DNA of 64,000 bases from Casimicrobium huifangae. GTDB lineage: Bacteria > Pseudomonadota > Gammaproteobacteria > Burkholderiales > Casimicrobiaceae. The DNA lies in NCBI RefSeq assembly GCF_009746125.1, contig NZ_CP041352.1, positions 1,968,436 to 2,032,435 of the forward strand, written 5' to 3'. The position numbers and the translations under genes are program-made. The notes under the pieces are model-generated. The model was not told the origin of the DNA. It saw only the letters and a list, made by a program, of their open reading frames with translations, and made no database searches. Position 1 is the stretch's first letter. Each line of letters opens with the position of its first letter. This document shows positions 17,245-25,423 of the stretch, piece after piece.

Positions 17245-18177
17245 CTAGTGTGCCTTTTCCAGTTTGAAACCCACCCGGGGGAAATGCACCACGACTTCGC
17301 CGGCGCGCTCGTCGAAGCGGCGCAAGGCGTAAGACTTCGCCGTCGCAGCGACCAGATCCCCGGCCACCGGGTCGAAGGCGTAGTCAAGCGGAGTGACGGT
17401 CACCGGTTCGCCGGCTGCGATGCCATGCTCGTCATGCCACTCGCCAGCCGGCGCTTCTGGTTTGGTGTCGTGTGCGATGCGGATGGCGTCAGCGCTGGCG
17501 AGCTTGGCGGGTGTGCCATGTCCCATTGCGGCGACGCGGTCCATCCACGGCAGCACATGCTGCGTGGACGAAAGGATGTCGGCCAGTGGTGTGATGCGGC
17601 GCACGAACCAGAGCGGGTGATAGGCGGCAAAGTCTGCCAGCGAGGGTGTTTGCCCAAGCAGCCACGGTGTGCGCGCCAGCATGCTGTCGATCTGTTGCAG
17701 ATAGACGCGCAACATGCCGGCAGCGTCGGCCGCCGGCGTTCGCGGCGCCCCGGCCCGCATCGCCGCGCGGTCCGCCGCGAAAGCCTTGACGATCTCGGCC
17801 GGCACCCCGTCGAAGATGAAGGCCATTGCCTTGCTCTGGAACGAGTAGGCTATGGCGCCCCACCAGAAGAGCTGGTTGTCGGCCCATTGCGCGACCGTGT
17901 CCACGAGGCCGGCCGGAACTTCGACTGGGTAGAGACTGGGGGTTGGGTAACGGCGCTCAAGCTCGTCGCAGATCAGGGCGGTGTCGCAATAGATGTCAGC
18001 ACCGATCTGCATGAACGGCGTGCGGCGGTAGCCACCGGTCAGCGCCACGACGTCCGGCTTGGGCATGATTTGCGGAATCAGCACCGATTGCCAGGCCAGC
18101 CGCTTGTAGCCGAGGATCAGGCGAACCTTCTCGGAGAAAGGGGAGGTGTGATAGTGGTGGAGGATGATGTCTGGCAA
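17245..18177 (-). CDS. Glutathione S-transferase-family protein
   Basis: The protein of about 310 residues opens with a thioredoxin-fold GST domain: IILHHYHTSPFSEKVRLILGYK, then YRRTPFMQIGADIYCDTALICDELERRYP, with the cis-Pro and the Ser/Asp glutathione-binding positions present. The helical C-terminal domain contains LLGQTPSLADFAAYHPLWF, the N-capping motif region. About 90 further residues follow, longer than ordinary GSTs (200-230). I chose the TTG at 18177 because AGGAAG lies 4 nt before it and the conserved fold begins there; an ATG at 18255 would add 26 unrelated residues. It could serve the neighbouring acyl-CoA synthetase in detoxification or fatty-acid metabolism, but the substrate is unknown. 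Confidence 0.8.
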   Translation of the reverse strand: MPDIILHHYHTSPFSEKVRLILGYKRLAWQSVLIPQIMPKPDVVALTGGYRRTPFMQIGADIYCDTALICDELERRYPTPSLYPVEVPAGLVDTVAQWADNQLFWWGAIAYSFQSKAMAFIFDGVPAEIVKAFAADRAAMRAGAPRTPAADAAGMLRVYLQQIDSMLARTPWLLGQTPSLADFAAYHPLWFVRRITPLADILSSTQHVLPWMDRVAAMGHGTPAKLASADAIRIAHDTKPEAPAGEWHDEHGIAAGEPVTVTPLDYAFDPVAGDLVAATAKSYALRRFDERAGEVVVHFPRVGFKLEKAH

Positions 18178-18379
18178 GGTACTTCCTGTGGATTTGCGGG
18201 GGGCGGTGCGTTGATGCTGCTGGAACTTTAGCGCCTCGCCGATGGTGTGCCGCATTGCGGGTTCGGTGGCGCGCTTTGGCTGCGCAGCCTGTCTGCTACG
18301 GTAAGTTCACCGAAATGGTTTCCGCGACGGCTGAACGGCGCTGCCGCCCGCACGCAAATGGCGTGGCCGGCCCAATGGC

Positions 18380-18410
18380 AACCGGTCTAACCGGTCTATA
18401 TTGCGCAATA
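18380..18410 (+). promoter_or_regulatory. Tandem 9-bp repeat and palindrome upstream of modA
   Basis: AACCGGTCT occurs twice head to tail (18380-18388 and 18389-18397) and is followed directly by the perfect palindrome TATTGCGCAATA (18399-18410), 34 bp before the modA start. Such a compact array is typical of a repressor site. It does not match the ModE box consensus known from E. coli, so the regulator is unknown. The rest of 18256-18444 shows nothing else clear. Confidence 0.5.
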
Positions 18411-18444
18411 CCGCTAACCGCGTGACTTGAGACTGGAGTACCGA

Positions 18445-19239
18445 TTGAATTTCCGATGTTCGTCGCCCGTTGCGAGCGCTGCGCGTGGCTTGGCCGCTGT
18501 AGCAGTGGCCGCTGCCGCCTGTTTAGCGAGCGCTGCCGAGCTCACCGTGTTCGCCGCCGCGTCCCTGAAGGAGTCGCTGGACAAACAGATTCAGGTGTTC
18601 CAGGGCAAGCGCGGGCATGTGGTGCGTGCGTCGTATGCAGGCAGCAACGCGCTGGCGAAGCAGATCGAAAACGGGGCGCCAGCCGATCTTTTTCTGTCGG
18701 CGGACGAGGAGTGGATGGACTATCTCGCCACGCGCAAGCTGGTCGTTGCCGCAACGCGCCGCGACCTGGTCACCAATGAGCTGGTGCTGATCGCTCCAGC
18801 GCAGAGCACAGCAAAGGTCGAATTGACGACAACGGGTGCGGCTGTATCACTGGTGACAGCGCTGGGGCAGGGGCGTCTCGCGGTAGCGAACCTCGACAAC
18901 GTGCCGGCCGGCAAATACGCGCGCACGGCGCTCACCGCGCTGGGGGCGTGGGCAGAGGTTGAGCCAAAGCTGGCGCGCAGCGAGAACGTGCGCGCTGCGC
19001 TGGCCTTTGTTGCGCGCGGCGAAGCGCCGCTCGGGATCGTCTATCGCACCGACGCCATCGCCGAGCCGAGAGTGCGTGCCCTGGCAGCATTCCCGGCCGG
19101 CACCCATGCGCCCATTGTGTATCCGGGCGCGATCGTGACTGGCCGCGACAGTGAGGCCGCGCGCGGGTTGCTGAACCATCTGACCAGCGAAGAGGGCGCG
19201 GCAGTCTGGCGTCAATTCGGATTCGTGCCGAAACGATAG
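18445..19239 (+). CDS. modA: Molybdate ABC transporter, periplasmic binding protein
   Basis: The 264-residue protein has a signal peptide (LAAVAVAAAACLASAAE) and the ModA/WtpA signature LTVFAAASLKESLDKQ right after it, in which the Ser coordinates the oxyanion. SYAGSNALAKQIENGAPADLFLSAD, NLDNVPAGKYARTAL and GEAPLGIVYRTDA are further family blocks. TTG at 18445 is preferred because GGAG lies 6 nt upstream. modB starts 55 nt downstream, and modC overlaps it. The protein captures molybdate (or tungstate) in the periplasm for molybdenum-cofactor enzymes. Confidence 0.93.
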   Translation: MNFRCSSPVASAARGLAAVAVAAAACLASAAELTVFAAASLKESLDKQIQVFQGKRGHVVRASYAGSNALAKQIENGAPADLFLSADEEWMDYLATRKLVVAATRRDLVTNELVLIAPAQSTAKVELTTTGAAVSLVTALGQGRLAVANLDNVPAGKYARTALTALGAWAEVEPKLARSENVRAALAFVARGEAPLGIVYRTDAIAEPRVRALAAFPAGTHAPIVYPGAIVTGRDSEAARGLLNHLTSEEGAAVWRQFGFVPKR

Positions 19240-19294
19240 TTCGGCCGGCTTCCGGCACAACGCGGTCTGCAGCAAGAACAGCGACAATCCGGGC

Positions 19295-19990
19295 ATGCTC
19301 TCCGCAGACGAACTCGGCATCATCCTGCTCAGCCTGAAGGTGGCTGGCGCCAGCGTGCTGTTCAGCCTGCCGCTGGCGCTGGGCTGTGCGCTGCTGCTGG
19401 CGCGCGGTTCGTTCCCCGGCAAGACACTGTTTGATGCGGTGGTGCATCTGCCGCTGGTGCTGCCGCCGGTGGTGATCGGCTATGCGCTGCTGGTGTTGTT
19501 CGGCAGGCAGGGCGTTATCGGCGCGTTGCTGCATGACTGGCTGGGCATTACGCTGGCGTTTCGCTGGACGGGGGCCGCGCTGGCGGCGGCGGTGATGGGC
19601 TTTCCGCTGATGGTGCGGGCGATGCGGCTGTCGATCGAGGCGGTGCCGCCGCGACTGGAATGGGCGGCGCGCACGCTGGGGGCATCGCGCTGGAGGGCGT
19701 TCTACTCGGTCACGCTGCCGCTCGCGATGCCCGGTATCGCTGTCGGCGTGCTGCTTGCGTTTGCCCGGTCGCTGGGCGAATTCGGCGCCACCATCACCTT
19801 CGTCTCCAACATCCCCGGCGAGACGCAGACGTTGCCGCTGGCGATCTACGGGTTGACCCAGAGCCCCGGCGGCGATGCCGCGATACTGCGGCTGTGCGCC
19901 GTGTCAGTGGTGCTGTCGATTGCGGCGCTCGCGGCCTCGGAGTGGATCAACCGTCGCGCGCGGCTGGCTCGACAGGCGGAGTTGGCGTGA
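19295..19990 (+). CDS. modB: Molybdate ABC transporter permease
   Basis: The 231-residue inner-membrane protein has about five helices and the EAA coupling motif RLEWAARTLGASRWRAFYSV near residue 122. GEFGATITFVSNIPGETQTLPLAIY is the highly conserved ModB block. Length matches ModB (about 225-230). Its stop overlaps the GTG start of modC (GTGA at 19987-19990), so the subunits are translationally coupled. Confidence 0.95.
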   Translation: MLSADELGIILLSLKVAGASVLFSLPLALGCALLLARGSFPGKTLFDAVVHLPLVLPPVVIGYALLVLFGRQGVIGALLHDWLGITLAFRWTGAALAAAVMGFPLMVRAMRLSIEAVPPRLEWAARTLGASRWRAFYSVTLPLAMPGIAVGVLLAFARSLGEFGATITFVSNIPGETQTLPLAIYGLTQSPGGDAAILRLCAVSVVLSIAALAASEWINRRARLARQAELA

Positions 19991-21165
19991 TCGAGCTGGA
20001 CATCGAAAAGCGCTTTGCTGCTCGCGGCGCGCAAGCTGGCGCGCGGCCGGACGCCACCGAGGAGGCGCGACCGCAGGCCGTCACTGCGATTCAGGCAACG
20101 CTGCGCAGTGACGCCCGCGTGCTGGCGCTGTTCGGGCGCTCCGGCTCGGGCAAATCCACCGTCATCAACATCATCGCCGGCCTGGCACGGGCGGATCGCG
20201 GGCGCGTGGTGGTGGACGGCGAAACCTGGTTCGACAGCGAGCGCGGTATCCATCTGCCGGTCGAGCAGCGCGGGGTGGGTTATGTGTTTCAGGACGGGCT
20301 GCTGTTTCCGCATCTGAACGTCGAGCAGAACCTGCGTTATGGGGCGCGACGTACCTCGGCGGCGACCGCAGCACGGGCCAGCGTCCCTTTCGAGCAAGTT
20401 ACCGAACTGCTGGGCCTGACGCCATTGCTCGGGCACGCGGTGCCGACGCTATCGGGCGGCGAGAAGCAGCGGGTGGCGATCGGCCGGGCGTTGTTGTCGC
20501 AGCCGCGCCTGCTGCTGATGGACGAGCCGCTGGCATCGCTCGATACCGCCCGACGCAGCGAGATCCTGCGCCTGATCGAGCGCGTGCGTGACGAGTTCCG
20601 CGTTCGCATCGTTTATGTCAGCCATTCGATCGGCGAGGTGTCACGGCTGGCCGATGACGTGGTGGTGATGAACGAGGGGCGCGCCGTTGCCTGCGCCAGC
20701 ACCGAGGAAATCTTCAATCGCAACGATCTGCGCCCCTACACCGGCCGCTTCGAAGGCGGCGCGCTGATCGAGGCAACCGCTGTCCGTCAGGACATGCACT
20801 ATTTCCTGACCACTTACGGATTCGACGGCGGCGAACTGGTTGCGCCCGGTGTGGACACGCCGCTGGGTACGCGGGCGCGCATCCGCATCCGTGCGCGTGA
20901 CGTTGCGCTTGCGGTAGAGCGGCCGCAGGGGCTCAGCATCCGCAATGTTTTGCCGGGCACGATCACCGCGATTGACGACCGCGGTGGCGCTATCGTCGAG
21001 GTGCATGTACGGCTGGCCGCGACGGGCGGTGGTGCCGGGCGCGAACTGCTGTCGCGTATCTCTCGGCAGGCGCTGGACGAGATGCATCTGGAAGCCGGGC
21101 AGCCGGTGTTCGCGCTGATCAAGGCCATCGCATTCGACAAGCGGAGCATGGGCTTCACGGCCTGA
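19987..21165 (+). CDS. modC: Molybdate ABC transporter ATP-binding protein with C-terminal TOBE/mop domain
   Basis: The 392-residue ATPase has Walker A GRSGSGKST, signature LSGGEKQRVAIGRAL, Walker B LLLMDEPLASLD and the switch His in YVSHSIGEV. The C-terminal third ends with a mop-like oxyanion-binding segment (SIRNVLPGTITAIDD to VFALIKAIAFD), as in ModC of E. coli. An insertion rich in Ala, Arg and Glu near the N-terminus (GAQAGARPDATEEARPQ) lengthens the first strand pair. GTG at 19987 is chosen because it overlaps the modB stop. Repeat copy B begins about 11 nt after the stop. Confidence 0.94.
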   Translation: MIELDIEKRFAARGAQAGARPDATEEARPQAVTAIQATLRSDARVLALFGRSGSGKSTVINIIAGLARADRGRVVVDGETWFDSERGIHLPVEQRGVGYVFQDGLLFPHLNVEQNLRYGARRTSAATAARASVPFEQVTELLGLTPLLGHAVPTLSGGEKQRVAIGRALLSQPRLLLMDEPLASLDTARRSEILRLIERVRDEFRVRIVYVSHSIGEVSRLADDVVVMNEGRAVACASTEEIFNRNDLRPYTGRFEGGALIEATAVRQDMHYFLTTYGFDGGELVAPGVDTPLGTRARIRIRARDVALAVERPQGLSIRNVLPGTITAIDDRGGAIVEVHVRLAATGGGAGRELLSRISRQALDEMHLEAGQPVFALIKAIAFDKRSMGFTA

Positions 21166-21174
21166 GCGGCGCAG

Positions 21175-21293
21175 CAGCTTTTCTCTGTAAGCCGCACTCG
21201 AATTGGGCTTAAACAGCGAAATGATCAAATATCGACTTTAATCACTTTTGCTATTTGAGCCCAGTCCGGATGCGGTTTCTGGCAAAAAGATGC
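21175..21293 (+). repeat. Structured 3'-end repeat, copy B
   Basis: Landmarks are CAGCTTTT at 21175 (GCTTTT at 21177), GGGCT at 21205, TCGACTT at 21232 and AGCCC at 21258, closing with AAAAAGATGC. Spacings are 28, 27 and 26 nt. GCTT and AAGC (21177-21180, 21189-21192) form the first hairpin; TGGGCT and AGCCCA give a 6-bp outer stem. It lies 9-11 nt after modC in the same orientation. The remaining 21294-21541 holds no gene that I can see. Confidence 0.8.
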
Positions 21294-21552
21294 TTGCCTA
21301 AAAGGCTGTTGACACAAACCGGCCACGGCGCGGGGCGACGAGACAAAGCCAAGCAATCCGTGTGCAAATTTTAGGCAACTGCGCCCTGCTGCGTGCTACG
21401 CATGGTTGCGCAGCGCAGCAGCGGTTACGATTGCTGGCAAAGCTGAAACTGTGTAACCCCGCAACGCTGGTGACGCATTGGCCAACTGGCCGCGAACCCG
21501 CATCGGCATTGGGTTGCCTGACAGCGTAACGACCATGCCACAAGGAGGAACC

Positions 21553-23181
21553 ATGCAAGGCTTGATGCAATACCACCCGCTGATGATCTCGTCAGTGATC
21601 GAATTCGCTGCGACTTATCACGGCGACACGGAGGTGGTGTCGCGCCGCGTGGAGGGTGACATTCATCGCTCCAACTACGCCACCATTAACCGCCGCGCCA
21701 AGCAGATTGCCAACGCGCTCGACGCGATGGGTCTCGCCCAATCGGCACGGGTTGGCACGCTGGCCTGGAACGGCTACCGCCATTTCGAGCTTTACTACGG
21801 CGTGTCCGGCTCCGGCCGGGTGTTGCACACCCTCAACCCGCGCCTGCATCCCGAGCAACTGGCCTGGATCATCAACCACGCGGAAGACGAGGCACTCTGC
21901 TTTGACATGACCTTTCTGCCGCTGGTCAAGGCGGTCGCCGCCAAATTGCCCACGGTGAAGCACTTCATCGCGCTGTGCGATGCCGACAAGCTGCCGGCCG
22001 ACAGCGGCATTCCAAATCTGCAGAGCTACGAAACCTGGATTGGCGCCCATTCCGACCAGTATGTCTGGCCCGCATTTGACGAGAACCTGGCGTCGAGCCT
22101 TTGCTACACCAGCGGCACCACGGGCAACCCGAAAGGCGTGCTGTACAGCCACCGCTCGACCATGCTGCACGCAATGGCGGGCGCTGCGACCGACGTCATC
22201 GGCATCTGCTCGCGCGACACCGTGCTGCCAGTGGTGCCGATGTTTCACGTCAATGCGTGGGGCCTGCCGTACTTGATGCCGATGGTGGGCGCCAAAGTGG
22301 TGTTCCCCGGCGGGGCGCTGGACGGCAAGTCGATCTATGAACTGTTCGAAGGCGAAAAGGTGACGTTTTCGGCGGGTGTGCCGACGGTGTGGCAGATGTT
22401 GCTCGGGCACATGGAGGCCAACAATCTGAAGCTGTCGACCATGAAGCGCACCGTGATCGGCGGCTCCGCCTGCCCGCCCGCGATGCTGGACGCCTTCCGC
22501 GAAAAGTACGGCGTCACCGTCAATCACGCCTGGGGCATGACCGAGATGAGCCCGATTGGTACCTACGGCACGCTCAAGGGCAAGCATCTGAAAGCCGGCT
22601 GGCCAACCCAGCGCAGTATCCTGCTCAAGCAGGGCCGCGCGGTGTTCGGCGTTGACATGAAGATCGTTGATCCGAACGGCGGCGAGCTGGCGCGTGACGG
22701 CAAGGTGTCGGGCGACCTGCTGGTGCGCGGGTCGTGGATCGTGCAGGAATACTTCAAGGGCGAGGGCGGCAATATCCTCGACCGCGACGGCTACTTCGCG
22801 ACCGGTGACGTGGCCACCATCGATGCCGATGGCTTCATGCAGATCACCGACCGCAGCAAGGACGTGATCAAGTCCGGCGGCGAGTGGATCAGCTCGATCG
22901 ACGTAGAGAACATCGCGATGGCGCACCCAGCCGTGGCAATGGCGGCCTGCATCGGCATCCGTCATCCCAAATGGGACGAGCGGCCGATTCTGGTGGTGGT
23001 CAAGAAGCCCAATACGGAGGTGACCGCGCACGAGATCATCCAGTTCTACGACGGCAAGATCGCCAAGTGGCAAGTGCCTGATGACGTGCAGTTTGTTGAT
23101 GCCATACCGCTCGGCGCGACCGGCAAGATGATGAAAGCGAAGCTGCGCGACATGTTCAAGGACTACTCGCTACCAGCGTGA
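21553..23181 (+). CDS. AlkK-like medium/long-chain acyl-CoA ligase
   Basis: The 542-residue AMP-forming ligase closely follows the layout of AlkK from the Pseudomonas alkane pathway: [20 protein letters not shown] at the N-terminus, [84 protein letters not shown] and the catalytic C-terminal lysine in [14 protein letters not shown]. Length also agrees (AlkK is 546). The ATG at 21553 has AAGGAGG at the right distance. It likely activates medium-chain fatty acids for beta-oxidation. Related DmdB-type enzymes take methylmercaptopropionate, so the substrate is not certain. Confidence 0.9.
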   Translation: MQGLMQYHPLMISSVIEFAATYHGDTEVVSRRVEGDIHRSNYATINRRAKQIANALDAMGLAQSARVGTLAWNGYRHFELYYGVSGSGRVLHTLNPRLHPEQLAWIINHAEDEALCFDMTFLPLVKAVAAKLPTVKHFIALCDADKLPADSGIPNLQSYETWIGAHSDQYVWPAFDENLASSLCYTSGTTGNPKGVLYSHRSTMLHAMAGAATDVIGICSRDTVLPVVPMFHVNAWGLPYLMPMVGAKVVFPGGALDGKSIYELFEGEKVTFSAGVPTVWQMLLGHMEANNLKLSTMKRTVIGGSACPPAMLDAFREKYGVTVNHAWGMTEMSPIGTYGTLKGKHLKAGWPTQRSILLKQGRAVFGVDMKIVDPNGGELARDGKVSGDLLVRGSWIVQEYFKGEGGNILDRDGYFATGDVATIDADGFMQITDRSKDVIKSGGEWISSIDVENIAMAHPAVAMAACIGIRHPKWDERPILVVVKKPNTEVTAHEIIQFYDGKIAKWQVPDDVQFVDAIPLGATGKMMKAKLRDMFKDYSLPA

Positions 23182-23230
23182 CACTCGGGCATCCGCAATC
23201 TACGAAACCTGCCGTGTCGGGCGTTTACTG

Positions 23231-24049
23231 ATGGATGTCGGCCATGACGTGCTGCTGGTGCCGGCGCAGTATCCGACGATCGGAGACGCTGTGCGTGCGC
23301 TGCAGCGGCCGTCCACCATCATGGTGAGCCCGGGCGTGTACGCCGAGGATGTGGTGCTGGTTGACGTGCCGGACGTGGTGATCAGTACCACTCACTTCGG
23401 TCGCCGCGGTGTGGTGCTCGTGGGAGATGCGGCCGATAGTGTGGTCCGTGCCGAAAACTCGTCCGTTTATCTGAGCGGCATTGAGATCCGCTCGAACGGG
23501 CGGGCAAGGGCCATTTCCGCGACGCGGACCAAGATTGCGTTGCAGGAGTGCGTGCTGGCCGGGAACCGCGTATGCGGCGACGACGATCTGCTGCAAGGGG
23601 CTGGCATGTTTTGCGTCGACTCTGCCGTCCGCATCCAGAAGTCGATGCTGATCGGCAATTCGATTGAGGCGCTGAAGGGTGAAGCCCGCGGCGGTGCCTT
23701 GCACTGCACTGACTGCAAGGTGGAAATCGCCGGTTGCACCCTCCAGGCCAACACTCTCCATGCTGGCGCTGGCGCGAAGGGCGCTGGTGTCTATCTGGCG
23801 CGCTCCCGGCTGCGCCTGTGGCGAAGCCGGGTGACCGACAACGCGCTATTCGCTGCTTCAGGGGAGGGCGCTGGTCTCTACTGCGAAGATTCTGCGGCGC
23901 AACTGGGTGGCAGTGTGATCACCGGCAACAGCGCGCATAGCGGCGTTGGTGCCGGGCTCTATGTCCGCGGCGCGACCGGCGAGGTCGCCGTGCATGGCAA
24001 TACCGTTGTTCGACAGAACTATCCCGATGACCAGCTATTCCAGCAGTAG
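23231..24049 (+). CDS. Parallel beta-helix repeat protein of unknown function
   Basis: The 272-residue protein reads as a right-handed parallel beta-helix: VLLVPAQYPTIGDAVRAL at the start is the usual capping segment of pectate-lyase-like folds, followed by repeated short strands with Asn/Gly turns (SVYLSGIEIRSNGRA, RIQKSMLIGNSIEA, KVEIAGCTLQANT, RLWRSRVTDNA, AQLGGSVITGNSAHS). Six cysteines are spread through the coils. No signal peptide and no lyase active-site pattern can be recognised, so I assign no activity. It is the first of four closely spaced plus-strand genes (5 bp to the next one). Confidence 0.75.
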   Translation: MDVGHDVLLVPAQYPTIGDAVRALQRPSTIMVSPGVYAEDVVLVDVPDVVISTTHFGRRGVVLVGDAADSVVRAENSSVYLSGIEIRSNGRARAISATRTKIALQECVLAGNRVCGDDDLLQGAGMFCVDSAVRIQKSMLIGNSIEALKGEARGGALHCTDCKVEIAGCTLQANTLHAGAGAKGAGVYLARSRLRLWRSRVTDNALFAASGEGAGLYCEDSAAQLGGSVITGNSAHSGVGAGLYVRGATGEVAVHGNTVVRQNYPDDQLFQQ

Positions 24050-24054
24050 CAATC

Positions 24055-24456
24055 ATGGTGGATGCTGATCTTGTGGTTCGCACGGCAGCGCTGTGTGTCG
24101 TGCTGGCGGGCGCGGAGACCTTGCACGGCATCGCACGCACGGTTCTGGTGGTGCCACGCATCGGCAAGGAACGCGCACTCAAGCTGAGCATCATCTCGGG
24201 GTCCCTGCTGGCGTTTGCTGTTTGCTACCTGCTGGTGCCGCCGATGGGATTGAATCGCACGGGGGATCTGTTGTTACTTGGCCTTGTCATCGCGCTGTTC
24301 ATGGCCAGTTTTGACGTTGCGTTGGGCAAGCTGCTGCTGCGGCGGTCGTGGGCGAAAGTGCTCGACGACTTCAACCCGGCGACTGGCAACTATCTGGTCT
24401 TTGGTGTGGTGTTGCTGATGGGTTTTCCATTGCTTGTCATGCGTCTCCATGACTGA
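24055..24456 (+). CDS. Small integral membrane protein, unknown
   Basis: The 133-residue protein has about four membrane segments: VVRTAALCVVLAGAETLHGI, LSIISGSLLAFAVCYLLVPP, LLLLGLVIALFMASFDVALGKLL (charged end) and NYLVFGVVLLMGFPLLVM. The conserved-looking patch RTVLVVPRIGKERALK lies between helices 1 and 2. I do not recognise the family. Its last 8 nt overlap the next gene, so the two are probably translated together. Confidence 0.72.
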   Translation: MVDADLVVRTAALCVVLAGAETLHGIARTVLVVPRIGKERALKLSIISGSLLAFAVCYLLVPPMGLNRTGDLLLLGLVIALFMASFDVALGKLLLRRSWAKVLDDFNPATGNYLVFGVVLLMGFPLLVMRLHD

Positions 24457-24889
24457 CTCCCGCTCCACACCGGGCGCCGTGGCGGGTGCCGCGACGGTTG
24501 AAGAGGGCGAAGTGCTGCAGTCTGGCGTGCTGTATTCGCCAGCGGATGCCATGCTGTCACAGGCAATCGCCGCGACGCTCGCCGCTCAACCTCAAGCACG
24601 AGCCACCATTTTTGAGCAACTGACGGTGGACATTGCGGCTTACGTCGCCGCCAACTTCCCGCAGCGACCGTGGACCTGTACGCTGTTTACCGGCACCGAC
24701 GGATCGCGTATCTTTCGAGGCGGCGTTGGTCACTCGCTGGTGATCGATAGGGCAGGACGGTTGTGGCGCGCACGCAGCCATGAGGATTTCGAGACCACCT
24801 GGCGATTTCACGATGGCACTTGCGAGATCGCGACGCTGACGCCGCTTTTCGGCCAGATGCGGGAGTACGTCCTGCAGGACCAGCAATAA
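24449..24889 (+). CDS. Hypothetical protein, 146 residues
   Basis: The soluble, acidic protein begins MTDSRSTPGAVAGAATVEEGEVLQSG and later reads WTCTLFTGTDGSRIFRGGVGHSLVIDRAGRLWRARSHEDFETTWRF in two blocks around residues 75-120. I recognise no domain. The start at 24449 overlaps the end of the membrane-protein gene; a TTG 15 nt earlier is possible. The coupling with a membrane protein and a beta-helix protein suggests a shared unknown function. Confidence 0.65.
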   Translation: MTDSRSTPGAVAGAATVEEGEVLQSGVLYSPADAMLSQAIAATLAAQPQARATIFEQLTVDIAAYVAANFPQRPWTCTLFTGTDGSRIFRGGVGHSLVIDRAGRLWRARSHEDFETTWRFHDGTCEIATLTPLFGQMREYVLQDQQ

Positions 24890-24918
24890 CGCTACCGGAT
24901 GGCGGCAGGAGGCCGATA

Positions 24919-25311
24919 GTGTTTTCTCACATATTTGTTGGTGTTGTCGATTTCGAGCGTGCGTTGCGCTTCTATCGCGCGTTGATGCCGGTGCTGGGCA
25001 TTCAGGAGCGCTTTTGTGATCCTGAGCGTCCGTGGGCAGGCTGGCAATCCGAGCCGGGGCCACGGCCGCTGTTTCTGATCGGCACGCCGTTCAATGGTTT
25101 GCAGCACGCCGCCGGCAACGGCCAGATGGCAGCCTTTCTCGCCGATCAGCGTCGCACCGTGGACGCCGCTTACCAGACCGCGCTGGCGCACGGCGGCGTC
25201 AGCGAAGGCGCGCCGGGGCTCCGGCCCGAGTATCACCAGCACTACTACGGCGCTTACTTTCGCGATACCGAAGGCAACAAAATTTGCGTCGCTTGCCACC
25301 GTGCGGAGTGA
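24919..25311 (+). CDS. VOC-family (glyoxalase/bleomycin resistance-like) protein
   Basis: The 130-residue protein begins with the classic VOC strand FSHIFVGVVDFERALRFYRALMPVLGI and ends with YYGAYFRDTEGNKICVACHR, the second beta-alpha-beta module with a metal-ligand-type Glu. Members include glyoxalase I, dioxygenases and resistance proteins. The substrate cannot be told. GTG at 24919 is chosen because GGCAGGAGG lies 7 nt upstream; the longer open frame upstream overlaps the previous gene and lacks VOC features. Confidence 0.82.
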   Translation: MFSHIFVGVVDFERALRFYRALMPVLGIQERFCDPERPWAGWQSEPGPRPLFLIGTPFNGLQHAAGNGQMAAFLADQRRTVDAAYQTALAHGGVSEGAPGLRPEYHQHYYGAYFRDTEGNKICVACHRAE

Positions 25312-25343
25312 TGTTGGTCAGTGGCATTCGCCGATGACCGGCA

Positions 25344-25371
25344 TTGACGTGCCCGAAGCGCGAGCTACACT
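25344..25371 (+). promoter_or_regulatory. Sigma70-like promoter of the sugar ABC importer
   Basis: TTGACG (25344-25349) and TACACT (25366-25371) are spaced by 16 bp and lie about 53 bp before the binding-protein start at 25424, which has AAGGAGA as its ribosome-binding site. No other gene separates them. Confidence 0.55.
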
Positions 25372-25423
25372 CGCGGCCCAGCGGTAGTCAAAACAACATC
25401 TGTTGCCAACAAGGAGAGATTTC

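Noticed and set aside
21592-23073. A 493-codon open frame opposite the AlkK-like ligase
   Set aside because: Same reasoning: codon-complement effect of a well-conserved enzyme gene.
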